From assembly GCF_030408595.1 (NCBI RefSeq), contig NZ_CP047080.1, positions 2,873,353-2,937,352 on the forward strand: a stretch of 64,000 bases of DNA, in the 5' to 3' direction. The notes under the pieces are model-generated. The model was given only the letters and a program-made list of their open reading frames with translations. It was not told where the DNA came from and made no database searches. This stretch comes from Corynebacterium canis. Its GTDB lineage: Bacteria; Actinomycetota; Actinomycetes; Mycobacteriales; Mycobacteriaceae. The position numbers were made by a program, and so were the translations under genes. Shown here in pieces: positions 1 to 8,808 of the stretch (positions are counted from its first letter, which is position 1; each line of letters begins with the position of its first letter).

Positions 1-384
1 CTGGCCGCTGCTTATCCACGCTGGCATGCTGGCCACCAATGCTTCCAGACCCCAATGCTGCACGACGTCTTCGTAATCAAACGTCCCATGCGAGGCCAAG
101 AGTTTCAGGTGTTCGCCAACCGTAAGGTCGGGGAGAAACACCGGATCTGCCACCCGCGCAACGCTGCCGGCGCCAGCCCGGCTTGCGGGGTCAGTATCCC
201 CGATGCGCACTGTGCCCGTGACCGGCTCCAATTCTCCGGCGATCGTTTGGAGCAAGGTAGACTTCCCGGCGCCGTTTGGCCCCGCGATCACATACACCTT
301 CCCGCGGTGAAAGGGGCGCCGCATTTCCCCGAGTGCGACACCCCTATGTCCAAACGTGCAATCAACCTGAATATCACCTTCCAT
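1..384 (-). CDS. ABC transporter ATP-binding protein (partial, C-terminus beyond window)
   Basis: The minus-strand reading frame from an ATG at 384 encodes the N-terminal half of an ABC ATPase. A Walker A motif, GPNGAGKST, follows a short N-terminal strand region and is followed by LLQTIAGELEPVTGTVRIG, which is typical of the family. The Q-loop region, signature and Walker B would lie outside the window. The start is uncertain: an in-frame reading continues upstream towards the acyltransferase stop at 402, and no clear ribosome-binding site sits just before 384. It follows the TmaT-like acyltransferase closely on the same strand, so co-transcription is likely. The substrate cannot be told from this fragment. 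Confidence 0.8.
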   Translation of the reverse strand, partial: MEGDIQVDCTFGHRGVALGEMRRPFHRGKVYVIAGPNGAGKSTLLQTIAGELEPVTGTVRIGDTDPASRAGAGSVARVADPVFLPDLTVGEHLKLLASHGTFDYEDVVQHWGLEALVASMPAWISSGQ

Positions 385-401
385 GGCGTCGAGTTTACGT
401 G

Positions 402-1445
402 CTATTGGCGCACCGCCTCCGGGCGCAGCCTCGCCCACAGGGTCGTGGGCAACCGCAGCTTTCTACCAGGTTGTTCCACCAAAAGGTAGCTCGCGGCGGA
501 AACCGGGATGGTCAATGCGATGGTGAGCAACACGACCGGCCAGAAGCTGCCATCGAAATGCCGGATCCCCAGAATTGGGAACGAAAAAGACAACACCGCG
601 AGGTGCCAAAGGAAAAAGGAATAGGACCATAGCCCGAGGGTTTCCAGGCTTTTGGGCACCCACCAGCCGGGGGCAAGCGCATAGGGCAGCACCACGCAGG
701 CGGCGAAGGCGGTTCCGGCGATAACCCGCAGCTGGAATTGCAAGGGCGTGGGATGGATAAGCCCCGGCGGGCCGTACCAGGGTTGGGCCGCCACCCAAAG
801 GATAAGGATTGCCAGCCCCGCCCATAACGATCGGATCTGCAAAATTCTTTTCACCCGCGGTGAAGGCTCGCGATGCCGGAGAAATTCGGCGCCGAGAATA
901 CCCACGCAAAACCAGGGCAGGAACGCCGGCGGCCAGATTTGCATGTTCACGATTTCCACGGATTGCACCGGCGGTAACCACGCCCAGCCGAGGCTCAATA
1001 CGGATAGGCCGAGCACCTTCTTCCAGCCGAGGCGGTATAACGCAGGCAACGCCAAATAGAACACAACTTCGACGCACAAAGACCATAGGTGCGTAAGGCC
1101 CGGATGCAGGGTGTGGGGAACATATATTTGAGTGAAAGTGAAGTTCGCCAGGATGGTAATCAACGAAGCCCCGTACGCCTCCGGCAACACCAAAAACACA
1201 ACGAACACAACGGCGAGGTATGCGGGGAGGATGCGGGAGGCGCGGCGTCGATAATAGCCGGGAGGTTGCGGGCGCCACAGCAGGAACGCGGAGAGCGCAA
1301 AAAACACGGGCACAAAGAAATCGAACCGTTCCACGACGGGCATGGAGGTGCCGGTTTGAAAGGCGGCGTGGGTAAACACAATGCCCATGGCCGCCACGGC
1401 GCGCAATGCCTGAAGCTGAGGGTTGTAGGATTGAGGAGCCCGCAT
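402..1445 (-). CDS. tmaT: Acyltransferase-3 family membrane protein, TmaT-like
   Basis: A 347-residue polytopic membrane protein of the acyltransferase-3 (OafA/YrhL-like) family. The N-terminus reads PQLQALRAVAAMGIVFTHAA, the usual first membrane helix with its conserved Arg and His, and about ten hydrophobic segments follow. The ATG at 1445 is preferred because upstream codons overlap the divergent gene at 1469 and look non-coding. In C. glutamicum an enzyme of this family close to pck and the methyltransferase gene, TmaT, acetylates trehalose monocorynomycolate before MmpL-mediated export. The same neighbourhood (MtrP-like gene, pck, MmpL3-type gene) supports that role here. The orthology is inferred from family and position, not from alignment. 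Confidence 0.65.
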   Translation of the reverse strand: MRAPQSYNPQLQALRAVAAMGIVFTHAAFQTGTSMPVVERFDFFVPVFFALSAFLLWRPQPPGYYRRRASRILPAYLAVVFVVFLVLPEAYGASLITILANFTFTQIYVPHTLHPGLTHLWSLCVEVVFYLALPALYRLGWKKVLGLSVLSLGWAWLPPVQSVEIVNMQIWPPAFLPWFCVGILGAEFLRHREPSPRVKRILQIRSLWAGLAILILWVAAQPWYGPPGLIHPTPLQFQLRVIAGTAFAACVVLPYALAPGWWVPKSLETLGLWSYSFFLWHLAVLSFSFPILGIRHFDGSFWPVVLLTIALTIPVSAASYLLVEQPGRKLRLPTTLWARLRPEAVRQ

Positions 1446-1468
1446 TCCCCGAAGTTTAGAGGAACCGC

Positions 1469-2065
1469 ATGTCCTATCGCACGATCGCCGTTGGCGCGCT
1501 GATCCTGGGCACCCTCGCATTCGCGCCAGCGGTTGTGCACCAGGTGTATAGCTCCGAACCGGTCATGCATTCGGTACTTGTGGGGCCGCAAGGCGAGCTG
1601 GAAACCAGCATCACCCTGGGCGAACCCAGCAAACGGGGGCGGATGAAGCTTGAGGTGACGCGCTCGGACGGCACCTCCAAAACCGTGGAATTGCAAAAAG
1701 CGAACGCATACCCGGTTGCTGGCGGCGGATTAGAATACATGTTCCCCACGAATACCGAGCGGCGTTCGTACCCCTGGGCGGACGAGGACCCAGTGGACTA
1801 CGTGGACGCGGAATTTATCAACGGCGTCAAGGTGTACAAGTTTGCCAACCAGGAAACCGCGGTATGGGTGGAGCCGAAATCGGGGACGCTGGTGGACCTG
1901 CACACCCACGGCGCGCGCTGGGACGAGCACACGAAAGCCCAGCAATGGGCGGTGGCCATGCCACATATCCGCGTGCTGAAAATACTCGACGTGACCAGGT
2001 ATTTCGGGTTTATTCTCGGCGGGCTATTGGTATTTCTCGGCGTGGTACGCCACATGCGCTCATGA
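1469..2065 (+). CDS. Short DUF3068-like membrane-anchored protein
   Basis: A 198-residue protein with an N-terminal hydrophobic segment (about residues 5-24), an extracytoplasmic middle rich in beta-type sequence, and a second hydrophobic segment near the C-terminus (YFGFILGGLLVFLGVV). This two-helix layout, with motifs such as EYMFPTNTERRSYPWAD, resembles the DUF3068 (PorA-family-annotated) proteins common in mycolic-acid bacteria, which are usually longer. AGAGGAA before the ATG is a fair ribosome-binding site. The next gene starts inside its stop codon (ATGA), so the two are probably translationally coupled. Function is unknown. The location suggests envelope work connected with the divergent acyltransferase. 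Confidence 0.6.
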   Translation: MSYRTIAVGALILGTLAFAPAVVHQVYSSEPVMHSVLVGPQGELETSITLGEPSKRGRMKLEVTRSDGTSKTVELQKANAYPVAGGGLEYMFPTNTERRSYPWADEDPVDYVDAEFINGVKVYKFANQETAVWVEPKSGTLVDLHTHGARWDEHTKAQQWAVAMPHIRVLKILDVTRYFGFILGGLLVFLGVVRHMRS

Positions 2066-3465
2066 GGCTCCCGCCGCGCCTGATTACCGCCCTCGCATTC
2101 CTCCTCCCCTGCCTGCTGTTGTTCCCGCTGCTATTGCCGGGGCAATTGATCCACCGCGACATGGTGGTGCTGGACTACCCGGCGCTTTCATTGGGCGCGT
2201 TTGGGTTCGGCGACCTGCCCGCCCGCAACGCCCCGCAGGATGGCGCGCTGGCCGTGCTGGGGGCAGTGCTTCCGGCCTCCTGGGTGGCGCGCGCGGCAAT
2301 CCTTGGCGCGGCGGCCTGGGGCTGCTTTCACCTGCGCAAACACCCGGCTGCGATGGTGTTATTGCTGATCAATCCGTTTGTGGTGGAGCGCCTGCTGCAG
2401 GGGCAATGGTCGCTGGTGATTGCGGCGTGGGTGCTGCCGATTGTGGCCAACCCGAAGGCGGGCGCGCAGCGCTACCTAGCGTTGTGGGCGTGCTCGCTCA
2501 CCCCCACGGGTGCGGTGATTGGGCTGGTCACCGGCGTTGTGGCGGGCATGCACCGGCTGCGCCGGTTGCTATTCGGCGTTTTGTGCGCATTACCGTGGAT
2601 TGTTCCTTCGCTCACCCATTCGCAAACCCCGGTCGCGGGCGCACAGGTGTTCGCGGCGCGGGCGGAGGGCCTGGTAGGTACGCTAGGCGCGCTCGCCGGG
2701 CTCGGCGGAATCTGGAACACTCATGCGGTCCCCCCGTCCCGCCACGCGGGATTTGCGCTCGCCGGGATCGCCCTGTTTGCGTTCTTGCTCACCGCCTACG
2801 CGAAGGTGCAAAAACGCTTGCTCGCCTTGGCCGCGGCGGGGTTTGTGCTGGCCACGCTGGGTTGGCTGGCGCCGGCGTTTCTCGAACACCTGATGCAATT
2901 GCCGGGCGGCGGGCTACTTCGCGATGGCCAAAAATGGATCCTCCTCGCCCTCCCGGCTTACCTAGCCCTTGCTAAACATGTTCGACCAGCATGGTTGCTG
3001 GTTTCGCTCACATTACTGCAGGTCCCGGACGCGCCTTCCGCATTGTGGGCGCTGCGTCCCACCACCGCACAGGTGGCCAGTTACGGCCACGGCGAGGACG
3101 TGCTATTCACGGATTTGCCGGGCACCCTAGACCCCCGCACCAAGGCCTCCCCCAGCGTCGAGTCGGGCGAACTGATTGTCGATGGCCAGCGTATCGACGC
3201 CCCCTCCTCCCGTTACACCGCAGCCCTCCAAGCGTGGCAGCGCCGCGACGTGGCCACCTTGCAAAACCTAAAAGTGGGCCTGGTAGTAGACCAAGATAAG
3301 GTGACGGAAATCCCCAATGTCGCGCCGCGCCGCGGTTGGCCCTGGTGGACCGGCCTGGGCCTTAGCGTGGGCTGGTTACTCCTTCCAGCAATTCCGCTAC
3401 TGCCCGCCCTGTGGCGGTCCACGAGAAGTCGCTGGCGTCGATCGGAAGCCCCGGCGGAGCGTTGA
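2062..3465 (+). CDS. Polytopic membrane protein, possible GT-C-type glycosyltransferase
   Basis: About 467 residues from the ATG at 2062, which overlaps the stop of the preceding gene by 4 bp. About ten hydrophobic segments are visible. The first loop carries HRDMVVLDYP and a later helix start reads NPFVVERLLQGQWSLVIA. An acidic residue in loop 1 and an NPF...R..GQ element are reminiscent of AftD-like GT-C membrane enzymes, but the family is not certain. A soluble stretch of about 110 residues precedes the last helix. The 3' end overlaps the convergent glycosyltransferase gene by 104 bp (3362-3465), and that overlap includes the last predicted helix. Confidence 0.7.
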   Translation: MRLPPRLITALAFLLPCLLLFPLLLPGQLIHRDMVVLDYPALSLGAFGFGDLPARNAPQDGALAVLGAVLPASWVARAAILGAAAWGCFHLRKHPAAMVLLLINPFVVERLLQGQWSLVIAAWVLPIVANPKAGAQRYLALWACSLTPTGAVIGLVTGVVAGMHRLRRLLFGVLCALPWIVPSLTHSQTPVAGAQVFAARAEGLVGTLGALAGLGGIWNTHAVPPSRHAGFALAGIALFAFLLTAYAKVQKRLLALAAAGFVLATLGWLAPAFLEHLMQLPGGGLLRDGQKWILLALPAYLALAKHVRPAWLLVSLTLLQVPDAPSALWALRPTTAQVASYGHGEDVLFTDLPGTLDPRTKASPSVESGELIVDGQRIDAPSSRYTAALQAWQRRDVATLQNLKVGLVVDQDKVTEIPNVAPRRGWPWWTGLGLSVGWLLLPAIPLLPALWRSTRSRWRRSEAPAER

Positions 3466-4414
3466 GATACGCCGCGGTCAGCCGGATGAGTTCGGCCTTA
3501 TTATTGGCCAACGCCCCCAGCTGCACGCTGTCCTGCAACCCGCCTGAGCTGCGATAACCTATGGTGGGCACGCCGTGAAGCGCGGCTTCGGTCACCGCTA
3601 GGCCCCAGCCCTCTTTGCGGGAGGGCATAAGGTGTACTTTGGCGCGGTCGAGCAGCGCGTGCTTGTGCTCCTCCGTGACCTGCCCGTGAAACACCACGCG
3701 GTCCGCCACCCCAAGGTCGTGGGCGTAGGCGTGGAGTTTCGACGCCCACCACCCCGAGCCGATCACGTCAAGTACCACGTCCGGCAACGCGGCAACGACA
3801 TCCATCGCATGTTCGATTTGTTTATGGGGCACTAGGCGGGACAGAGTGACTATATGGGTGCCTTCGTGCGGCAGCGGGGTGAACTCTGGTACCGGATCCA
3901 CCCCGTTGCGGATCACGGTAATGTCGCGCACGCCGAGGCTTTCCAATTCGCGGCGGCTGGCCTCCGAGACCGTGATATAACGGCAGCCGCGATGCACGCG
4001 GGGGCTCACCTTGGATTCCAGAAACCACCCGATTTTGGCCAGGATTTTGCCCGCTACCGGCCATTGTTCCTTGTGGCAGTGGTGGGTAAGGATCACGGTC
4101 GGCGCGCCGGAGAAGATCCGGGCGAAAAACGGGATGCCGTTTTGGGTATCCACCACCACGTCGGTGCCGCTCAGGTCGCCAAAGCCGAACCTGCCGCACA
4201 GCATGGCGAGCCAAGCGCGCGGGTATACCGTGAATTTGCCGCCGCCGCGGATAAAGAAGATGCCGTCGCGATATTCGCTACCTCGACCAGCTGTGCGGTA
4301 TACAACTTGGTGACCTTGCTGGGCGAGATAGCTGCCCACGCGCTCCAGATAGCGTTCGCTACCACCACCTTGTGGGTGAGTGGTGTCGCGCCAACACATT
4401 AGAACAATTTTCAT
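3362..4414 (-). CDS. GT4-family glycosyltransferase
   Basis: A 350-residue GT-B fold enzyme with no membrane segment. The N-terminal donor loop reads THPQGGGSERYLERV (about residues 12-26). The linker ITVIRNGVDP precedes the nucleotide-sugar domain LSRLVPHKQIEHAM, and the conserved E-x7-E region appears as KEGWGLAVTEAALHG near residue 285. The family transfers sugars from NDP- or GDP-sugars to lipid or glycan acceptors, and the exact acceptor is not visible. The neighbours suggest a cell-envelope role. Its start is divergent from the methyltransferase gene with about 29 bp between them. Its stop lies inside the convergent membrane-protein gene. Confidence 0.9.
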   Translation of the reverse strand: MKIVLMCWRDTTHPQGGGSERYLERVGSYLAQQGHQVVYRTAGRGSEYRDGIFFIRGGGKFTVYPRAWLAMLCGRFGFGDLSGTDVVVDTQNGIPFFARIFSGAPTVILTHHCHKEQWPVAGKILAKIGWFLESKVSPRVHRGCRYITVSEASRRELESLGVRDITVIRNGVDPVPEFTPLPHEGTHIVTLSRLVPHKQIEHAMDVVAALPDVVLDVIGSGWWASKLHAYAHDLGVADRVVFHGQVTEEHKHALLDRAKVHLMPSRKEGWGLAVTEAALHGVPTIGYRSSGGLQDSVQLGALANNKAELIRLTAAYLNAPPGLPIDASDFSWTATGRAVAELLEGVTSPR

Positions 4415-4427
4415 ACCGGACCCAGCC

Positions 4428-4435
4428 TATACAAT
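4428..4435 (+). promoter_or_regulatory. -10 box for leaderless mtrP transcript
   Basis: TATACAAT lies 8 bases before the ATG at 4444, the spacing expected if transcription begins at the start codon itself. No Shine-Dalgarno sequence is present, which fits a leaderless mRNA, a common form in Corynebacterium. Confidence 0.55.
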
Positions 4436-4443
4436 CCCCTATC

Positions 4444-5184
4444 ATGCGCCACTTTGCCACCCTGCGTCGTTCTCTTGGGCTCCTCGCATCCTTTCCTGAT
4501 GAACAGCGCGACCCCGATCGTTTTTACACCAACCTCGCCGAGGACACTGCGGAACTCATCGCGCTTTTTGCGCCCGTGGCGGGAGACCGCATCCTAGACG
4601 TTGGCGGTGGCCCCGGGTTTTTCGACGCCGCGTTTGCTCACCGTGGGGCGTGGTACCTCGGCGTGGATCCGTTTGAAAAGTCGCAGGTTCGAGCCTCCGG
4701 CCACGCCCTCCCCTTCGCCGACAATACATTCGATATCACATATTCGTCCAACGTTGTCGAGCACGTCGCCAATCCTTGGGACATGTGTTCGGAAATGCTG
4801 CGGGTAACGCGCCCGGGCGGGGTGGCGATCATTAGCTACACCATCTGGTTGGGCCCCTTCGGCGGCCACGAAACGGGACTGTGGCAACACTATGTAGGCG
4901 GGGAATTCGCCCGCGATCGCTATACCCGCCTGCACGGACACCCACCGAAAAACTCCTTTGGCACCTCACTCTTTAATGTGTCTTGCGCCGAGGGCCTGCG
5001 CTGGGCGCGGGGCGTGCGGGATGCGCAAGTGATCAAGGTCTTCCCGCGCTATCACCCCTGGTGGGCGTGGTGGCTGGTCCATGTCCCGCTGCTGCGGGAA
5101 TTCCTGGTAAGCAACCTTGTGGTGGTGCTGAAAAAATCCCCCATCGCGCACTGCGCAACGGGGGATCTTACCGCCATACTATGA
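4444..5184 (+). CDS. mtrP: SAM-dependent methyltransferase, MtrP-like
   Basis: A 246-residue class I methyltransferase. The SAM-binding loop [15 protein letters not shown] lies near residue 50, and the post-II region [18 protein letters not shown] lies near residue 100. In C. glutamicum the methyltransferase-like protein next to pck, MtrP, is needed for efficient membrane transport of trehalose mycolates. Synteny with pck and the upstream acyltransferase makes this the likely ortholog. The ATG at 4444 is chosen over an earlier in-frame ATG at 4372, which lies inside the divergent gene. The C-terminus overlaps pckG by 6 bp and carries the pckG terminator within its last codons. Confidence 0.7.
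   Translation: MRHFATLRRSLGLLASFPDEQRDPDRFYTNLAEDTAELIALFAPVAGDRILDVGGGPGFFDAAFAHRGAWYLGVDPFEKSQVRASGHALPFADNTFDITYSSNVVEHVANPWDMCSEMLRVTRPGGVAIISYTIWLGPFGGHETGLWQHYVGGEFARDRYTRLHGHPPKNSFGTSLFNVSCAEGLRWARGVRDAQVIKVFPRYHPWWAWWLVHVPLLREFLVSNLVVVLKKSPIAHCATGDLTAIL
5131..5166 (-). terminator. Rho-independent terminator of pckG, inside the mtrP coding end
   Basis: On the minus strand a 7-bp G/C-rich arm pair (plus positions 5136-5142 and 5160-5166) encloses an inner hairpin (5146-5150 with 5152-5156). It is followed by a run of Us (A-run at 5131-5135 on the plus strand). It sits 13 bases after the pckG stop and therefore within the last codons of mtrP. Confidence 0.75.
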
Positions 5185-7008
5185 AGCGTCGGCGATGCGC
5201 TTCTTCAGCGCTTCAAATTCTTCAAGCACCTCGGCGGGGACCTTCGGGCCGAGCTTAGCCAGCCAAGCCTCGTTGTCCTCGACGTCGGAAGCCCATTGCT
5301 CGGCGGGAGCGCTGAGCGCCTCGCGGACGTCGTCAAGCGGAGTGTCCAAGCCGGTCAGGTCGAGGTCTTCGACGCGCGCGGTGTAGCCGGCGACGGTCTC
5401 CTCAGCGCCGACCCGCCCTTCGATGCGGTCGACGATCCACTTGAGCACGCGGCTGTTGTCGCCGAAACCGGGCCACAGGAAGCGGCCGTCCTCGCCACGG
5501 CGGAACCAGTTCACCAGGAATACCTCGGGCATCTTGTCGCCGCCCTTGACACCCATGTCAATCCAGTGCTGCAGGTAATCACCGGCGTTGTAGCCGATAA
5601 AGGGCAGCATGGCCATCGGGTCATGGCGCAGGGAGCCAACCTTGGCCTCTGCGGAAGCCGCGGTCTGGCCGGAGGCGAGCAACGCGCCGATCATGGTGGC
5701 ATGGCTCCAAGAATGCGCCTGGGTGACCAGCGGCACGGTGTCGGCGCGGCGACCACCGAACAGGATTGCGGAGATCGGCACGCCCGCCGGATCGTTGAAC
5801 TCGGGTGCCGCAACTGGGCACTGCGAGATCGGCACGCAGTAGCGGGAGTTCGGGTGGGAGGATGGCTCGTCGGATTCCGGCGTCCAATCGCGGCCCTTCC
5901 AGTCGATCAGGTGCTGCGGCTCACCTTCCAGGCCTTCCCACCACACGTCACCATCGTCGGTCAGCGCCACGTTGGTGAAGATGGAGTTGCCCGGTTCCAT
6001 GGTGTACATGGCGTTCGGGTTGGAGGAGTAGTTGGTGCCCGGTGCCACACCGAAGAAACCGTTCTCCGGGTTCACGGCGTACAGGCGGCCGTCCTCACCG
6101 AAGTGCATCCAGGCGATATCATCGCCGACAACCTCGGCGGACCAGCCCTCGATGGTGGGCTGCAGCATCGCCAGGTTGGTCTTGCCACATGCGGACGGGA
6201 ACGCCGCCGCAATGTAGTAGCTCTTCTTTTCGGGCGAGGTGAGCTTCAGGATGAGCATGTGCTCGGCCATCCAGCCCTCGTCCTTGGCCATAATGGAGGC
6301 GATACGCAGGGCGTAGCACTTCTTGGCCAAGATCGCATTGCCGCCGTAGCCGGAGCCATAGGACCAGATCTCGCGGGTTTCGGGGAATTGCGTGATGTAC
6401 TTGGTGTCATTGCACGGCCACGGCACGTCTTCCTGGCCGGGCTCCAGCGGGTAGCCGACCGAGTGCAGGCAGTGCACAAAGTCGCCGTTTTCGCCGATCT
6501 TATCCAGGGCTTCCTTGCCCATGCGGGTCATAATGCGCATGGACATCACCACATAGGCGGAGTCCGTTAGCTGAACGCCCAGCTTGGGTTCCGGATCGGT
6601 AATCGGCCCCATGCAGAACGGCACCACATACATGGTGCGGCCCTTCATGCAGCCGCGGTAGTGTTCCGTCATTTCCGCCTTCATCTTGGCGGGGTCTGCC
6701 CAGTTATTGGTGGGGCCGGCACCTTCTTCGGTTTCGGAACAAATAAAGGTGCGGGTTTCTACACGAGCAACGTCCGAGGGGTTGGAACGAGCAAGGAAGC
6801 TATTGGGCTTCTTTTCCTCGTTCAGTTTGATGAAGGTACCGGCTTCAACGAGTTCAGCGCCTAGACGGTCCCACTCCTCGCTCGAGCCGTCGGCGAATAC
6901 CACGGCCTCCGGCTGGAACAGCTCGACAGCGTCGGCGATCCATGCGAGCATTGCTTCGTTCTTGGTGGGAACGGGACCTACAAGACCCTTGATTTCCGGT
7001 GCGGACAT
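5179..7008 (-). CDS. pckG: Phosphoenolpyruvate carboxykinase (GTP)
   Basis: A 609-residue GTP-dependent PEP carboxykinase, full length for the family. It converts oxaloacetate and GTP to PEP, GDP and CO2 in gluconeogenesis and anaplerotic control. Visible signatures are the P-loop with the reactive cysteine [13 protein letters not shown], the metal-binding region [14 protein letters not shown], and the guanine-binding C-terminal half with [26 protein letters not shown] precedes the ATG. It is a single-gene unit ended by a strong terminator. In C. glutamicum pck is under carbon-source control. The upstream region here has an inverted repeat but no site I can assign to a named regulator. Confidence 0.98.
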   Translation of the reverse strand: MSAPEIKGLVGPVPTKNEAMLAWIADAVELFQPEAVVFADGSSEEWDRLGAELVEAGTFIKLNEEKKPNSFLARSNPSDVARVETRTFICSETEEGAGPTNNWADPAKMKAEMTEHYRGCMKGRTMYVVPFCMGPITDPEPKLGVQLTDSAYVVMSMRIMTRMGKEALDKIGENGDFVHCLHSVGYPLEPGQEDVPWPCNDTKYITQFPETREIWSYGSGYGGNAILAKKCYALRIASIMAKDEGWMAEHMLILKLTSPEKKSYYIAAAFPSACGKTNLAMLQPTIEGWSAEVVGDDIAWMHFGEDGRLYAVNPENGFFGVAPGTNYSSNPNAMYTMEPGNSIFTNVALTDDGDVWWEGLEGEPQHLIDWKGRDWTPESDEPSSHPNSRYCVPISQCPVAAPEFNDPAGVPISAILFGGRRADTVPLVTQAHSWSHATMIGALLASGQTAASAEAKVGSLRHDPMAMLPFIGYNAGDYLQHWIDMGVKGGDKMPEVFLVNWFRRGEDGRFLWPGFGDNSRVLKWIVDRIEGRVGAEETVAGYTARVEDLDLTGLDTPLDDVREALSAPAEQWASDVEDNEAWLAKLGPKVPAEVLEEFEALKKRIADAS

Positions 7009-7371
7009 TAGCTCTCCTGACTTAAAAGTCGTCCGACAGACTTAACACCACCCACAATAACGTTGTTCCACAGGCTTCGTCTTTGGCTTCAGTGAGAAAC
7101 ACACCACATTGAGGTAAAACCACACCCAAATCTAAGGAAATAGCACGTGCACAAGGGGTTTTTCTGAGAGAGACACTAGGAAATTACCCCCACGGGGTTG
7201 ATTTCCATGCGTTTGCCAACATCGAAACCCACGAACGGAAGCCCGCACCATCCCGGTTTTCCCCATCTGACCATTCAGTGTAGCGTGAGTGCTACCTATT
7301 GTTGGTGTTATCCCTTTCTGACCCCCGCGCCGTATTGAGTTCCTACAGACATACGGGGCACAATAGTGCAG
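7009..7371. other. Intergenic region between divergent pckG and trmB
   Basis: No convincing small gene is present. The interval must hold the pckG promoter (minus strand, proximal part) and the trmB promoter (distal part). An inverted repeat, GTAGC-N6-GCTAC at 7280-7295, lies about 75 bp before trmB and is a possible operator. An open frame antisense to the start of trmB lacks coding character. Confidence 0.5.
7335..7364 (+). promoter_or_regulatory. Putative trmB promoter
   Basis: TTGAGT (7335-7340) and CACAAT (7359-7364) are separated by 18 bases. The expected start point falls at or just before the GTG/ATG pair at 7366/7372, so trmB may be leaderless. Confidence 0.35.
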
Positions 7372-8139
7372 ATGTCTCATACTGATAATTCCCTCAACAC
7401 CGCTACCGGCGAGCTGCCAGCCGGCCGCCCCTTGCAGTCCACGTTTGATGATGGCTTGGACTACCCGCGCCTCGGCAGCGTGAGCTTCCGCCGCGGCACA
7501 TTGACCTCCGGCCAGGCCACACTGTGGGAGGAGCACTGGCCACAGCTGGGGCGCATCCTCGCTGATGAGCGTATCGACGTCGCGGCATGGTTCGGGCGCT
7601 CCGGCCACCCGACGATCGTGGAGATCGGTTCCGGCACCGGAACTTCCACCGCGGCAATGGCCCCGTTGGAGCCCGAAACCAATATCATCGCAGTAGAGTT
7701 ATATAAACCAGGGCTGGCAAAGCTCTTAGGTGCGGTAGTGCGAAACGGCATCACCAATATCCGAATGGTGCGCGGTGACGGCGTGGAAGTGCTCAACCGG
7801 ATGTTCGAGCCGGAATCCCTGGATGGTATTCGCGTGTTCTTCCCGGACCCCTGGCCCAAGGCGCGGCATCATAAGCGGCGCATCATTCAATCCGGAACGC
7901 TGCGCTTGTTTGCCTCGCGGCTGCGTCCGGGGGGTGTGCTGCATGTGGCCACGGACCACGCCGAGTATGCCGAATGGATCAGCGAATTGATCCATGTGGA
8001 GCCGCACTTGGAGTGGATGGGCTGGCCGTGGGACGAGTGCCCGCAGCTGACGGACCGCCAAGTGATTACCAAGTTTGAAGGAAAAGGCTTAGACAAGAAC
8101 CATGTTATTACCGAGTTCCTCTGGCGAAAGAAGCCTTAA
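7372..8139 (+). CDS. trmB: tRNA (guanine-N7-)-methyltransferase
   Basis: About 255 residues, TrmB family. It methylates G46 of tRNA using SAM. Visible are the SAM site [15 protein letters not shown] and the hallmark [14 protein letters not shown], which carries the catalytic Asp and tRNA-contacting basic residues. The N-terminus is extended by about 50 residues relative to minimal TrmB. Either the GTG at 7366 or the ATG at 7372 may start it. I chose the ATG for lack of a ribosome-binding site and because of the -10-like element just upstream. Its stop abuts the next ATG with no gap, so the NYN gene is translationally coupled. The order trmB-NYN-mmpL3 is conserved in mycolic-acid bacteria. Confidence 0.95.
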   Translation: MSHTDNSLNTATGELPAGRPLQSTFDDGLDYPRLGSVSFRRGTLTSGQATLWEEHWPQLGRILADERIDVAAWFGRSGHPTIVEIGSGTGTSTAAMAPLEPETNIIAVELYKPGLAKLLGAVVRNGITNIRMVRGDGVEVLNRMFEPESLDGIRVFFPDPWPKARHHKRRIIQSGTLRLFASRLRPGGVLHVATDHAEYAEWISELIHVEPHLEWMGWPWDECPQLTDRQVITKFEGKGLDKNHVITEFLWRKKP

Positions 8140-8805
8140 ATGTCTGAAAATGCATTTGTAACCCACACTTACGGCCCCAGCGACAGCCCGGGCCCGCCGA
8201 ACCTGCTGCTGGTTTGGGACGCTCCGAACCTCGATATGGGCTTAGGCGCCATTATCGGCGGCCGCCCCACCACGGTGCATCGTCCGCGTTTTGATGCGGT
8301 GGGCCGCTGGTTATTGGACGAGGCCGCCGCCCTAGGCGAGCACATCGTCCCGGAGGCAACGGTGTTTACCAATGTCACCCCCGGTGGGGCGGATGCGATT
8401 CGCCCCTGGGTGGAAGCGTTGCGCAATGTGGGTTTTGCGGTGTTTGCAAAACCCAAGCTCACGGAGGAATCCGATGTGGATCCGGATATGTTGGAGCATA
8501 TTCGGCGCCGGCACGCCGAGGGTTCTTTGCAGGGCCTTATTGTTGCAAGTGCGGATGGCCAGAATTTCCGCGAAACGTTAGAAGAGCTTGCTGTCGATAT
8601 ACCCGTTAGGGTTTTAGGCTTCCATGAGCACTCGGCATGGGCCGTGGCATCAGAGAACATTAAGTTCACGGATCTTGAAGATATTCCCGGCGTATTCCGT
8701 GAGCCGTTGCCGCGTATCAGCCTGGATTCGCTGCCGGAGGGTGGCGCTTGGCTGCAACCGTTCCGTCCGCTGTCTGCCCTGCTGTCTGGGAGGAAGGACT
8801 TGTAA
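8140..8805 (+). CDS. NYN domain (PIN-like) protein
   Basis: A 221-residue protein of the NYN family, a PIN-like nuclease fold. The first acidic motif LLLVWDAPNLDMGLG lies near residue 28, and the distal acidic motif LIVASADGQNFRETL lies near residue 145. Together these give the Asp cluster expected to bind metal. It begins immediately after the trmB stop and ends 3 bases before the exporter gene, as in mycobacterial Rv0207c between trmB and mmpL3. Substrate and role are unknown. tRNA or RNA processing is plausible from the fold and the neighbour. Confidence 0.85.
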   Translation: MSENAFVTHTYGPSDSPGPPNLLLVWDAPNLDMGLGAIIGGRPTTVHRPRFDAVGRWLLDEAAALGEHIVPEATVFTNVTPGGADAIRPWVEALRNVGFAVFAKPKLTEESDVDPDMLEHIRRRHAEGSLQGLIVASADGQNFRETLEELAVDIPVRVLGFHEHSAWAVASENIKFTDLEDIPGVFREPLPRISLDSLPEGGAWLQPFRPLSALLSGRKDL

Positions 8806-8808
8806 CGC

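Noticed and set aside
5296..6570. 424-codon plus-strand frame opposite pckG
   Set aside because: Antisense frame mirroring the codon bias of pckG. The product is rich in His, Val and Gly with no domain, and pckG is unmistakable on the other strand.
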